From assembly GCF_914767665.1 (NCBI RefSeq), contig NC_059501.1, forward strand, positions 7,628,501-7,692,500: DNA of 64,000 bases, read 5' to 3'. Numbering within the stretch: position 1 is the first letter of the stretch; every line of letters begins with the position of its first letter. This DNA comes from Harmonia axyridis (Eukaryota; Arthropoda; Insecta; Coleoptera; Coccinellidae). Below, piece by piece: positions 22,699 through 34,400 of this stretch. The position numbers and the translations under genes are program-made. A model generated the notes under the pieces. That model was not told where the DNA came from and searched no databases. It saw only the letters and a program-made list of their open reading frames with translations.

Positions 22699-23150
22699 TA
22701 GAAGTGAGGAAGCCACTTCTTTGTAGCCATCCCAGTTATTGTCCATTAGAACTCTGAAACTGGAAGACGAGCTGTAGATCACGTAATGGCGAGAATAGTT
22801 TTTGCATTGCAATGGAATCTGCTCAAATCTATGCTATCTCTATTTGTGGACATTCAGGATATATTGTGCATCTTGATGAAAGTAAAACCGTCAACAATAA
22901 TTAGCGTAATTGGTTTTTGCAGACCTCGAAAGAATTTTCCAGGAAAAGAAATTCAGCTATAATGAAGAGGTGATTGCCGAGGTTGAAGGCAATTTCAAAA
23001 GCAAAGACTTTGTTTTTTACAGAAAAGGTATTGAAGAGTTAGAGAAACGTTGGAGTACATGAAGATGACGATGTTGAAGAATAAAGTAGAATGTTTTTTA
23101 AAGAATATATTTTTGTCTGGTTAGGCCTAGGATTTATATTTATAAGGTGG
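22699..23150 (+). pseudogene. Mariner fossil
   Basis: Scattered phrases match irritans-like mariner order: a KVKPSTI-like piece near 22880, then EEVIAEVEG-like and a C-terminal tail ending near 23130 in TFCLVRPRIY-like sequence, as at 4200-4840. Many stops and deletions. It is adjacent to T2 copy 1. Confidence 0.5.
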
Positions 23151-23572
23151 AGCTACTGATTTTATTGTTTTTCTTGAATTTTTTGATAAGGCATTCGGTT
23201 TGATCTGAAATGGACAAACTGTATATAAATTCGATTGAAGTGCGCCCCATTAGTATCCAATCCCAATAACCATTTTCCATCATCAGCAATTCCAAATAAT
23301 ATCATTTCTCCTACATTAAAATCTAAACGACTGTCATTTCATCGAACTAATCTGGTAGCTCCATACGTACACTATTTAATTTTTCATCCAGTATGATACC
23401 ATATTTAATCTGTCTATTGCCTGTCCATCAAGATAATTTACCCAAAGTTGCCATCGTTAGTACGAATGAAGGAATATTCATCCACAAAAGAACATTAATT
23501 TCTCCATTTGGCATTTTCGTTAACAGCCCGACGAAATTCCACAAAACCATTACCGCCACGAAACACATAAAA
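23151..23572. other. Intergenic, nothing recognised
   Basis: No feature identified. Confidence 0.35.
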
Positions 23573-23810
23573 CGGAACTAATTTTTTTTTTTCGGGGGAC
23601 CAATCCCGAAGCCCCGATTAGTGCGGCGACAGCGGTCACGTCGACGAATTTCCCATTTTCTAATCGTTTCCACAATGCGTCGCAATTTTCTTCCGGCTCG
23701 TCCATTACTACATTGTCGATGAAAATGTAAAGTAATCCTTTATCATAAATGCATCTAAATAGCCCCAATTCGGCTGTAATGTCCTTCCTCCGCTATTTTA
23801 TTAATATATG
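23573..23810 (-). other. Unidentified open segment, possible exon
   Basis: The minus strand is open from a possible acceptor (AATAG near 23808) through about 70 codons, including ITAELGLFRCIYDKG, IDNVVMDEPEENCDALWKR and VDVTAVAALIGASG. Amino-acid make-up looks protein-like and the codons are richer in G+C than the surroundings. I do not recognise a family, and a clear donor is not seen. Alternatives are a pseudogene or chance. TAATC sites at about 23618 and 23661 also leave a regulatory role open. Confidence 0.25.
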
Positions 23811-24296
23811 TATAAGTGCCCAATTCATTTTAATGCCTGTAATTCTGTATATGTCTGGTGCATATAATAAATCAAATTATAGCTGTGCTTCTCTCGCGAT
23901 GTATTTTTTATCGTATTAATATCGAATTTTAGAACGATTTGTCTTTTCTAACATGTGGGCGCTATTAGTTCCGGATGTTTTCATTATTAGGCTTTTCATG
24001 ATTTCTTTTTATTGGCCGCGCACGGTTATAGTTTTGTAGTTGAGGAGCCACGTGCCATGACATTGTGTAATTTGGTCTCTGCTCAAGATCGCCAGGTGGT
24101 TGTCAATGGAAGGCAATAAAAGAAATGATCTGAAACTCATCATCTTAGGTCATCTTGGGCTTTTTAGGATAAACCTAAGATTTTATTGGTTATCTTGAAA
24201 ATATCACAACTGGATGTATTATTATGGGAAAAAGAAATAAATCTTTTTTAATGACAATACTGTCTAGAGAGTGAAAACTACATAGGCTTACAGCCG

Positions 24297-24753
24297 CACA
24301 ACTTTGCTTACGCCGTTTTTTTTCCGAAAGTCGTGGCTATATATTGCGAAAAACTGGTTATACAATTATGATTCAAAATAGGTATTGTCCATCGCTGGCC
24401 ACTATTTTCTCCCATCTTAGGGCTGCGTACGAATTCCGCGTTGAAAAAACTGGCCACCTCCACTAATAGCGGCCTCACAATAGGTATTTGAGAGCAATCG
24501 ATGAGCCTCAGCCGATTTGTCCATATTAAACAGAAAGTTAAAACCTCCAGCAAATGACGAGAATTTGGCTCGTAAGCTGACATATTTAATCGAGATTAAC
24601 TTTATGATGCAGGAAAAAATTTACTAATATTTCCATGGCGTTTTTTAACAAAAAAAATACCTAAGCTTATTGTATGACATCTACGATCTATTTATTTCCA
24701 CTACAACTTACCGTTACAGCCATCAATTGCAAAACGGCGGAAGCAAAGTTGGA
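24297..24753 (-). mobile_element. Mariner family M2, internally deleted copy
   Basis: Ends CACAACTTTGCTTACGCCG (24297) and its near-complement ending about 24753. The minus-strand start MSAYEPNSRHLLEVL matches the N-terminus of the M2 copy at 49488-50202. The frame then runs quickly into the 3' end, whose sequence (FGKKTA) matches the 36216 end of another M2 copy. Almost the whole catalytic region is deleted, giving a MITE-sized derivative. Confidence 0.7.
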
Positions 24754-26169
24754 CACCTACTAATATATGATTCGTAAATTCACAGTAAAGAAATTACATG
24801 GATATTGTAAAAGGGCACTGTTATAAAGAGACCCAACTCATTTTAAATATGAATACTCACTCTGATTTTTATTAGTAATTCATCTGATAGACGGCACAAT
24901 AGACCAATAAGAACGATACAATTTAAAACGGTTATAATAGTTGCACTGTATATTATTTTTTCAAATTTGAATTTCTTTTATGATTCACTCATTGAGCACT
25001 GATTTTGATGAAATAATTTAACAATTTTTAAACGTTGTTGAATCGTGTAACTTTTCCTGATAAAATGGCATATAATACTGAATACAAAAGGCGTAAAAAA
25101 AAATAAAAAAAGAATAAAGTGATGCCATAACAATCATTTCGAATTATATAATTTTTATTGGATATCAATAACAATCATCAAGTTGACAAATGACGACAAA
25201 TGGCACAAAATTTTCTATTTATTGCGTCATCTGAATTATAAAAAATTCAAGCAAAATATAAAGAAAGAACATACCTATATCTATATGAATTTTTGATATC
25301 TCAATCATTGAAATACCCATCCGATCGAACAGAAATTCAGAAATCAATTTCATGATAAAAAAAATGTTCATGTGAGATTTCATGATGATCTTCATTTGAG
25401 CAAAAAGAAACATTTTTCAATGTACAATTTCGATATATCAAAGCCTGTAGATCAGATTCAATTGATATTTTGCGTGTAGGTATATAAAGTTCAACTGTGT
25501 AGTTTTTACGCGGAAGAATGATCAGGTTTCTTTTATCTGACGACCTTATTAATCACAAAATATCTCAAGGAAAATCGAAATATATAAAAAAAATTGAAAC
25601 CTTCCAAACATGCATTTATTATTTTCACATCCTCTTTTGTTACGCAATGAAAATTCTACCAAGAAATGAATGAGTTTATTCAATGAATGAATGCATCATA
25701 TTGACAGTATTTCTCAACTTAAGTTTTCACAGCACAGTAGGGAAAATTTGTGTTTAGAAGACACATATGATGTTTTTCTCAGTTTTCTAAATCAGGTGAG
25801 TCGCAATTTTTTTTCGAAAAAGCCCTCTTAAAAGTATCGTCATTTTCAGACGTCGAGAATTCGCTGACTCAAACTAGTACAAAATAAGAATCAGCACGAA
25901 ACACTACATTCTCTTCAGTTTGTATGCCCTGCAGCATAACCGCAAAAGCTTGGTCCTTCACTCCGGATATCACCAACAATTCTCATATTTCGTTACACCC
26001 GAAGGAGTTATGAATATCATAACAAAAACTAATTTCAGGTAGCATTCCGACACAATTCGCTGAAAAACATGAGAGTGTAAGGGACAAACAAAATTTCTTG
26101 TAAATTTGCGGCGTCGACAGAGGCGTCGTTGCGGACAGGCATAAGCGCGTTGTTTCATGACAAATTTAT
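24754..26169. other. AT-rich intergenic, nothing recognised
   Basis: No gene, RNA or repeat ends were seen. Confidence 0.35.
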
Positions 26170-26175
26170 ACTTAC

Positions 26176-26390
26176 CGTTGCAAATGGGCTTTATTCCCTG
26201 GAGTTGTCACTGGGCTTTGGGACAATTAGCGCCCAGATCATCCGTGTCCGCACAATTGTAGGGGAGTGACCAGAGTCCGAAAGGGTTGAAAGGGGGTCCC
26301 ACGGGATTAGGGGTCTCTGTTTCAGGTTACGCCGCTCGGTTCGCTTCTGATGGCTACTTTCTCTTCGGATGTTTGAATATGCAATGAAGG
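26176..26390 (-). other. Possible non-coding exon with strong splice donor
   Basis: A G+C-richer stretch reads on the minus strand into GCAACG followed by GTAAGTATAAATTTG, a near-ideal donor with the cut at about 26176. All three minus frames carry stops shortly upstream, so it could only be a 5' UTR or long-non-coding-RNA exon. No partner exon is identified. Confidence 0.2.
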
Positions 26391-26539
26391 GAATTCGGTA
26401 GATGACAATTTTCGGGAAGCTGGTTTATATTGTTGGCTAAGGTCTATTTTATTCAAGCACTTTTATTTATAATTTCGTTATTGAATTTAATTTTTTTCTT
26501 GTAATTTAATTTCAACCAAAATGTTATTATATTAACGCC

Positions 26540-29500
26540 TACATTTTATTTATTTGAGGGCTCATCTCCTAACCGATTGATCTACATTAAAAACAAATGA
26601 GTCATTGTATTGAACAATGACAATCTCCAACTTGATTTCATTAAAATGATGTATTTTTCATTAATATAGCTAATGGATTTTCATTTCTTAACGTATACCT
26701 CTATTCATTAATATTATGAATTTTTGTTCATCAATATAACAATTCTCGAATTGTTGAGTGTTTGTTGTTTCGATGAAATACTCATTGCATGGAAGAACTT
26801 TTTTTAATAGATATATAAAGTCAATCATTAATTGCTTCGGGCAGTTTCAATGAAAATACAGTTTTGATACAAATTATAACCGCTCGAATAATGAAACAAA
26901 CATTGTAATAATGAACAATTCATTGATTGAATGAATCATTTGATGCAATGAAAAAAATTCATCAATATGATGAACGACTTTTCATTGTGTTAATGTTTCT
27001 CTTCATCGGTTCAAAAATGATGACTGAAATCATACATTGGAGGTTCTGAAGGTACTATATTTCCAGTGAAACTAGGAATTAATTTTTAGCTTCCCTGTCT
27101 ATCGAATTCAAATATTCATGTATCCACCACGTTTGAAAATAATTCAAAAATAGTAGAACTTGGTGTTATGTTATGGTTACAACGAACACACAACATCAAT
27201 TTCAGAATTGTAGTACCTACATTGATGAACACGTATTCATAATATCATTGAATAGAGAAATACGTTGAGGAATGAAATTTCATTATATCGATGAAAAAAT
27301 ACATTGTATCAATGAAATTAAGTTGAAGATTGCCATTGTTTAATGCAAAGAACTATTGTTTTCTTCAGTATACCTCTGTAGGTACAGTTTAGTGTTCAAC
27401 ATAGCAAGCGTTCACTGAAATGTTCTCAGAAGCTACGTTAGACATAGAGATTTTATAATATTGATGAAAAAGAACACTATTGTTTCAATGAAATGAAGTT
27501 GATAATACTTTAATGAATTTTCTGAGTAGTAAAATCACATACATTCTCTATATAATTTAATGTTCAACTTAGCAAGCGTTTCCTGGATTAATCTCAGGAG
27601 CTTCATAAAAGAATGAAATTTCATTATATTGATGAAAAATACATTATTGTTTTAATGGAAGTTCATGATTGCCATTCTTAAATACATTTTCAGAACATTT
27701 CTATAAAATTAAGTGTTTAACTCAGCAAGCGTTCCCTGAACTATTTTCAGGAACTACGTTGAAGATTGAAATTTCATTATATTGATGAAAAAGAGCACGA
27801 TTGTTTCAACGAAATCGAGATGATGATTGCCGTTCTTTAATACTTTTTCAGAGTAGTAAAACCACAAACATCTCTATAATAATATATTCTCTATTCTCTT
27901 CTCTGAAGCTACATCAAAGAATGAAATTTCATTATATTGATGGAAAACAACATTATTGTTCTAATGAAATCAAGTTGATGATTGCCTTCTTCCATACAAT
28001 GAACTAATATATTTTCATTGTACTGTAATTTTCGGAATTTCTTCATACCTCCCAAATATCACATTAAAAATTTCGCCAACTGTATAACAACCCCAAATTC
28101 AGACAGATGCTAAAAGAACTACCTCTTACAACAAACAATTTTCACGCTCGATTCCGTATACCCGATTGAGAAATCATTAATATCGGCAATCCTCCACGCA
28201 TCATGCAAATACGACAAATACCAAAAAATGAATAAAGGCAGCTACCCGGGAGATCGAAACGCACAATACCAAAAAACTACCCCCTGTCCGTTTATGTTCA
28301 TTATTACAATGTTCGTTTTGATCGGTTGGAATTTCTATCAATAATGTATTACTGATCATTGAATTGTCCGAAGCAGGAAATGTACGAATTTATACATCTA
28401 ATGAAAGAAGTTATTCTATCCAATGAATATTTCATCGAAACAGCGAACACTCAACATCAATTTCAGAATTGTAGTACCTACATTGATGAATGTATATTCA
28501 TAATATCATTGAATAGAGAAATACGTTGAAGAATGACATTTCATTATATATTGATGAAAAAGTACATTGTATCATTGAAATCATGTTGAATATTGCCATT
28601 CTTCAATGCGAAGAACAATTTTTTTTAGTATACCTCTGTAGGTTTAGTTTAGTATTCAACTTAGCAAGTGTTCCCTGAAATGTTCTGAGAAGATTGAAAT
28701 TTCATGATTTTGAGGAACAAGAACAATATATTGTTTTAATTCAATGGAGTTGTTGATACTTCAATGAATTTTCAGAGTAGTAAAATCACAAACATCTCTA
28801 TTAAATTTAGTGTTCAACTTAGCAAGCGTTCCCTGAACTATTCTCAGGAGCTACATAAAAGAATGAAATTACATTATATTGATGAAAAAGAACACTATTG
28901 TTTTAATGCAATGAAGTTGATACTTTAATGAATTTTCAAAGTAGTAAAATCACAAACATTTCTTTAAAAAGTAGTGTTTAACTTAGCAATCTTTTCCTGA
29001 TATGTTCTCTGAAGCTAAGTTAAAGTTTGAAATTTCATTATATTGATGAAAAAGAACATTATTGTTTTAATTCAATCAAATTGATGATAGCCGTTTTTTA
29101 ATACATTTTTAGAGTAGTAAAATCACAAACATCTCTAGAAAATTTAGTGTTCAACTTATCAACCGTTTCCTGAAATGTTCTCAGAAGCTAAGTTGATGAT
29201 TGAAATTTCATTATATTGGTGAAAGAGAATTTCATTGTTCAAGTGAAATCAAGTTGATGATTGCCGATTAATATCTACATTTTTAAGGTAGTAAAATCAC
29301 AAACATCTCTATAAAATTTAATGTTTAACTTAGCAAGCGTTTCCTGACTTTAAAGAATGAAATTTCTTTATATTGATGAAAAATAACATTATTGTTCGAA
29401 TGAAATCAAGTTGATGATTGCCATTCTTCCATACATCGAACTTATATTTTATCAGTGTACTGGAAGTTGATGATTGCCGTGCTTAAATAAATTTTCAGAG

Positions 29501-29620
29501 TAGTAAAATCACAAACATCTCTTTAATAATTTATTCTCTATTCTATTCTCTGAAGCTACATCAAAGAATGGAATTTCATTATTGTTTTAATGAAATTAAG
29601 TTGATGAAGTTGTGAACTGG
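26540..29620. repeat. AT-rich satellite-like tandem array, about 150-175 bp unit
   Basis: A recurring module contains AGCAAGCGTTCCCTGAA, AGTAGTAAAATCACAAACAT and CATTATATTGATGAAAAAGA. The AGCAAGCG landmark, sometimes mutated, recurs near 27402, 27571, 27723, 28664, 28819, 28985, 29159 and 29332, giving spacings of about 150-175 bp. The start (26540-27170) is degenerate. The array is itself part of a larger duplication (about 27180-28293 and 28441-29883). Confidence 0.75.
28030..28293. repeat. Duplicated single-copy-like block, copy 1
   Basis: Matches 29622-29883 at roughly nine in ten positions by eye, better than neighbouring satellite modules match each other. It contains the octamer ATGCAAAT (28203-28210), a POU-domain site, and AATCATTAATATCGG, a homeodomain-type site. 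It could be a regulatory element caught in the duplication. Confidence 0.65.
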
Positions 29621-29621
29621 A

Positions 29622-29883
29622 AATTTTCGTAATTTCTTCATCCGTTCGCATTAAAAAATTTTCCAACTGTATAACAACCCCTAATCCAGACAGATGCTAA
29701 AAGAACTACCTCTCACAACCAACAATTTACACGCTTGATTCCGTATACCCGATTGAGAAATCATTAATATCGGCAATCCTCCACGCATCATGCAAATACG
29801 ACAAATACCAAAAAACGAATAAAGGCAGCTACCCGGCGAGATCGAAACTCACAATGCCAAAAAACTACCCCCTGCCTGTTCAA
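29622..29883. repeat. Duplicated single-copy-like block, copy 2
   Basis: Counterpart of 28030-28293; ATGCAAAT lies at 29790-29797. Downstream similarity stops at about 29883, where a G+C-rich island begins here but not after copy 1. Copy 2 is therefore likely in the original position. Confidence 0.65.
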
Positions 29884-30250
29884 GCGTGAGCGGCGCAAAC
29901 AAAATAATCTCCCTGCAAAGGCGCCCCTCAATCCAGAATGTCCGACACATGAGAAAGTTTTTGTCAGCCATTTCTGCCCCGTTGTGTAAAAATAGCCCAG
30001 CCAAGCGTGCACCCCCAGATTGGCAGAGGGGGATGTTCCTACCCTCAGTAAGATGGGCCGCGGCGATCGGGCGTAGCGTAAGGGACGACGGCTACGAACG
30101 GAGGCTACCATTGTTGGTGGGAACGGGGCATAACGAAGGTCGCCTTTGGGATTCGGTTTTAATCCGAGGTATGGAGGGAGGTTTGGAGTTTTATCGGGAG
30201 ATTGTGACCTGGTTTTAGGGGTCGTGATGACGGCAGTAGTTTGGGGAGGA
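29884..30250. other. G+C-rich island
   Basis: A sharply G+C-richer, CpG-containing stretch (GGGCCGCGGCGATCGGGCG near 30055) in an AT-rich background. It is open on both strands (29788-30288 minus, 29886-30218 plus), as expected when stop codons are rare, and neither frame resembles a protein family. A promoter, conserved regulatory element or non-coding exon is possible. Confidence 0.35.
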
Positions 30251-31089
30251 TTTTTTTTAGTGGTGCGGATTTGTAAAAGGTTTTCCATTAGGAATGATAC
30301 AATTTGAAATGTTATAATGGCAATACTGTGTATTAATTTTCGGAATTCCGCATCCCTGATTTCTCATATCAGTTTTCGTTATTTTATCTATTAGCTATTT
30401 ATTCTCCTACAGATTTTTTTTTCCAATTTAGTTTAAAATTTCTGCGAATCTCTGAAGTCTTCTTGAGGTAGAGTAGGTATATTTTAGTTATTCGAAATCA
30501 TTTGAAGAATCATTGAAGAAATATTTTCTCTAATTCTGTGGCAATTTTTCTCGTTTTTCAATTCATTTGAGTAATATTTGTTTTCATGAAATTTGCTGTG
30601 AAATATCAATTCAATAGACCTTATTCGGGCTGGGAATAAGTGCAATTCTTTCAATTTTAGTTTGTTTTATTACATGTGAATCTAATTAATTAATTAATTG
30701 AAATTTTTGCACGACAAGAATTTTTACCCATAAGTTAATAATTTTAGACTGGTTTTAAATGAAAATTATTGTTAGATACGGGTTGAGTCAAACATTATTC
30801 AAAACGACTTTCGTTCAGTTCATAATTCACCCAGTAATTAAAAAATTCGTCCGTAGAATTTTCCAAATTTTTGTCCTTACTCTTATTTGGAGTACACTAT
30901 TTTAATGTCAAAGAGTATTGGCTTTGCTATGAACAGTTCTCGAGATGCAAAGGGTAATATATTAAGATGGGCGACCGTTATTACAAAAGTTGTCAAGAAG
31001 TTGTATACAGTGAAAATTTCATACATAGTAACGGTAAGAGATACGTTGGCGTTCACTCATTGTTATTTTGTCATTGTCCAATGAAAGAC
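30251..31089. other. AT-rich intergenic, nothing recognised
   Basis: No feature identified. Confidence 0.35.
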
Positions 31090-31275
31090 TCCTAAATTCG
31101 ATACTTACTGAGTGCATCTCAAGAACTATAAGACTCAGAGGAAAAATTTTTAAGGACTCCCGATCTCTTTTTTGAAGGCATATAGATATCTTGATTCGTT
31201 TTCGAGTTAGAGAACGTTTCTGAGAAATTATACTGTTTCAAATATTTCGCTGTATTATAAGAACACTTTAGTGCA
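31090..31275 (+). repeat. Dispersed repeat R1, copy 1
   Basis: Blocks TCTCAAGAACTATAAG, CCCGATCTCTTTTTTGAA, GATTCGTTTTCGAG and TTTCAAATATTTCGCTGT align in order with 41305-41480. Confidence 0.6.
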
Positions 31276-32389
31276 TAAAAGGTTGTAAAACAGTGTGTTA
31301 ACAAAGTGCAAAAGGCGAGCATATCGCAAAGCGATGTCTTTCTGCCAGCCCTTACAGAATATAGTCTATAACTCAATATTGTAACAATTTGAGTTCTTCA
31401 TGTTCTATATACATAAGAGAAATCTAAACAAAAATTTGAACTCCTGACTGAATACTGGACGAGGAGAGGGCAATGAGATGAGGGACGAGGAAAAGAGGGG
31501 GAGATACATCTGAAGAGTTGTTTCCAAAAAAAAAATATAAAAAAAGTACTCACATAATAAGATTTGTACCAGCTAAATACCTTTTAAGACTAAGCGAACG
31601 AACCGTAAGACGGCTTTCGGACTATCTCATTCCTCCCTCTTAATCTCTAAAACTAGTCATAGGGTTGAGTTGGACACATAGACTTTGTTGTTCATGAGGT
31701 CATATTCTATAAAATACGAAAAATTTTGAAAAAACAACCGCTGACAATTTTTCCATTAGGCTGTTGCCTGGTCTTTTACTCTTTGTAACGCCATAATAAG
31801 ACAAGATCAAGAAATCACTTTATTCCCTGTCATCTGAGGTACAGTAATCTTATCCAATAAAAAAAATTTCTCGGACCCACCGATATCGATTTTAACACAG
31901 TACATCGACTGAATTTCATCACGAATCGCGTTGGCTTTGTTTTCTCCCGTATCCTCCGACGAGTTCGTTGAATCCCCCCGTATTCTGTTCTGGCATTAAA
32001 CAACAACGGCACAACAGTTAATTTAATATTTTTCAGGGTCGGGACATCAACCGGGCCTTAAATGGGGACGGGTCGCCCTGATGGGTCGGCCCACACGGTT
32101 CGGACATAATTGGGCGGCTTATCAAAGCGATATTGGCTCGTCCGAATATACAGGGTGATCATCCGAAGAGAAATAGATACCGCAAAAAAAGTTTATAGTT
32201 GTAGTTGTCCGATTTTGATTTATGATTTTTTATATTATCCGGCTTTCTGGGTTCCCCCAAAATCGGGATTTTAATGGGTCTTTTACTCCCTTGAGCTTAC
32301 TCAATTCAAGATTATTTTACTTATCATATTTATTTTAAACAAACATTTACATTAATACTTTAACTATAGCTAATACTTTACAAAGATGT
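31276..32389. other. Intergenic; less AT-rich patch at 31990-32150
   Basis: The patch has no open frame of note and ends at a TACAGGGTG motif (32150). A purine-rich run lies at 31445-31515. Nothing else is recognised. Confidence 0.3.
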
Positions 32390-33215
32390 TTTAACCAATC
32401 ATGTTCTCCTTTGTCAATGAACTTTCAACATATTTCTTTACAACAGTGCTATATTTCCAGCTACCAAAGCGTTTTATGACGCTAATATCAGCTAGCAAAG
32501 ATCTTGATGATCCCCGGAAGCAGTGGTCCATCTAGGAAGATGAATCGGGATAACTGAGGTATTCAGCTATTTTGTTTAGCAATCATTCAAAAGTATTTTT
32601 ACCCACTGGCTGCGTAGAACATTTGTCATTTCTAATTTCTAACTCCTAAAAAAGTCTATGTTCTGATTTATCGTTCCGCAGAAGCATGTACCTACTTTCC
32701 ACTATGGCAACATAATCAATCAAAGTTTTCTTTCAACACTATCGTAAACAATTATGTTTGCATTATTCACAACTCCAAAATTGTTGAACTCAAGTCCTGG
32801 ACATTATCGATAGTCTGCTTTAACAGTTCATCCGATCTTAAGGATCTTAAGGCTCCACCAATGCCCATAATGATTGCTTAAATTACCTTAATCCTTAGGA
32901 ACTTTTCATCCAGAATTTCGATCAGAAATTGACCAGTTTGCTGTCTGGTATCCAGCATTATACAAATTTGGAAACAAGCTGATGTCAACAACATTGAGAC
33001 TGGCTTCTATCCTAGAATAATAAGACCAAAGGTTCGCCTTCTCGTTAAAATATACTAGGAACACACTCTCTACATGAATTTCAGCTATTTGTTTCTTCAA
33101 ACACCAATCACAAAATTTTTTGAATGACTCTCCGTGCATTTTTGTGTCAATAAATCCACCTCTATTTTTGCAGCAGATTCTTCTGAAGTTTCATCCTTTA
33201 GAAGTTAGTACGTAC
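32390..33215 (-). pseudogene. Crypton-like tyrosine recombinase, nearly full domain, broken
   Basis: On the minus strand the segment reads, in order: FKKFCDWCLKKQ...VFLVYFNEK...LWSYYSRIEASLN...VDISLFPNL (N-terminal helical domain, about 33139-32960), DQFLIEILDEKFLRIKV and GGALRS..DELL (first catalytic Arg, about 32930-32820), then DHCFRGSSRSLLAD (HxxR box, 32515-32529), KRFGSW and STVVKKYVESSL, with the nucleophile Tyr at 32430-32432. This is the tyrosine-recombinase layout of Crypton transposons of insects. A TAG just before MDHCFR and several frameshifts make it inactive. It is related to 1-470. Crypton rather than another tyrosine-recombinase element is a judgement from motif style. Confidence 0.7.
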
Positions 33216-33984
33216 TCGTATCTTTAGGCTAATGCCTCGAGTATTAGTGAAATTGGTATCTAGTGAAACTGATATAACACTATAACATAAATGTCACTCT
33301 TAACTTTTCGATAATTAGATGGTGAATAATATAGTCAAGTCATGGAAAACAATAGAGGGATCCTGCAGAAAACACCACAAGCATCACTATCGATCTCAGA
33401 CAGTAATTTTTTTCAAATGATAAATATGCTCAAGCTTTTTGGTGTCTTAGTAAAGGATCAAGTGTCAGCATATATGCAATGCTCATTTCCAACAGTTTTT
33501 ATTATACTCCATCCTATTACATTAGAAGAAAAGTACCAAACCTCTACGAGTTTAACCTCACGTTAATCAATTTTATAGCATCCAATAAACCAAAAACGAA
33601 ATCATCTACCTAAGAAACCGATGGGGAATATCAAACACCCTGTAGTTGTCTGCAGGAAACGCCAATCGACTATTGGGATAGATTTAAAATATGTGGAATT
33701 TTTTGTACCAACCTCTCCAAGAGGCAGGTATAATATAGCGTGGACCACAAAGAGATCACTCGATGTTTCTTCGTAATTTATAATAGACTGTCATATCAAG
33801 CACGGATTGATGGAATTGCGGATGGATGGCTTGTGGGAATGATGGAGAACAACAGTGATAAACGTGGAGAATTGAAATGATTGTTTAAAATGCATCTAGT
33901 TCAGCCCACGTTCCTTCAGTTTAAGCACTTTGGCATAATCGATCAACTACATCCGTAATTATATGCGAATGATGTTTGAAGAAA
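33216..33984. other. Intergenic, nothing recognised
   Basis: The frame at 33342-33566 shows no domain. Confidence 0.3.
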
Positions 33985-34400
33985 CACTTCACTCAAAAAG
34001 TCCCGGGCTCAACCAGTAAAAACACTTTTTTTTTCAGAAATTCGTCGACATAGTCATTCATTAAAGTGGTACATATAGAAAGTTTCGTCTTTGCTTTTGA
34101 AATAAGCTTCAACCTCTGTAATCACTTCCATAATAAGTGACAAATTTCTTTCCCTGAAGCACTTTGTTGCCGATGGATCAGAAAAATTACACTTATCAAG
34201 ACAATGGTTTACTTGTACAGTATTTTTCCCCATCACAAAACATTGTTTTATGAATGGTTCATTTCAACAAATGGAGCGATACCTTGATCCAGACTTAACT
34301 CCGAAATTTTGACACGCATCTTCTGAATCTTGGTATTAACTTCTGGTATGGAACTGGCAGTGCCATCTGTGTGCCAGGCCCGTGGTATTTTTGTGTAAAG
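33985..34400 (-). pseudogene. Mariner fossil, internally deleted
   Basis: Begins with an AAAAAGTCCCGGGCTCAACC end, like 38893. The minus frame reads EVITEVEAYFKSKDETFY, the mariner C-terminus, close to an N-terminal IQKMRVKISELSLD piece. The catalytic middle is missing. Confidence 0.6.

Noticed and set aside
25440..25480. CCTGTAGATCAGATT resembling mir-10
   Set aside because: Mismatches in the seed-flanking part and no hairpin partner.
26540..29620. Repeat array as CRISPR
   Set aside because: Units are 150-175 bp, diverged and directly abutting, with no short conserved repeats and unique spacers; the genome is eukaryotic.
29788..30288. 166-codon minus frame in the G+C island
   Set aside because: Both strands are open because stops are rare in G+C-rich DNA; the protein has no domain-like features.
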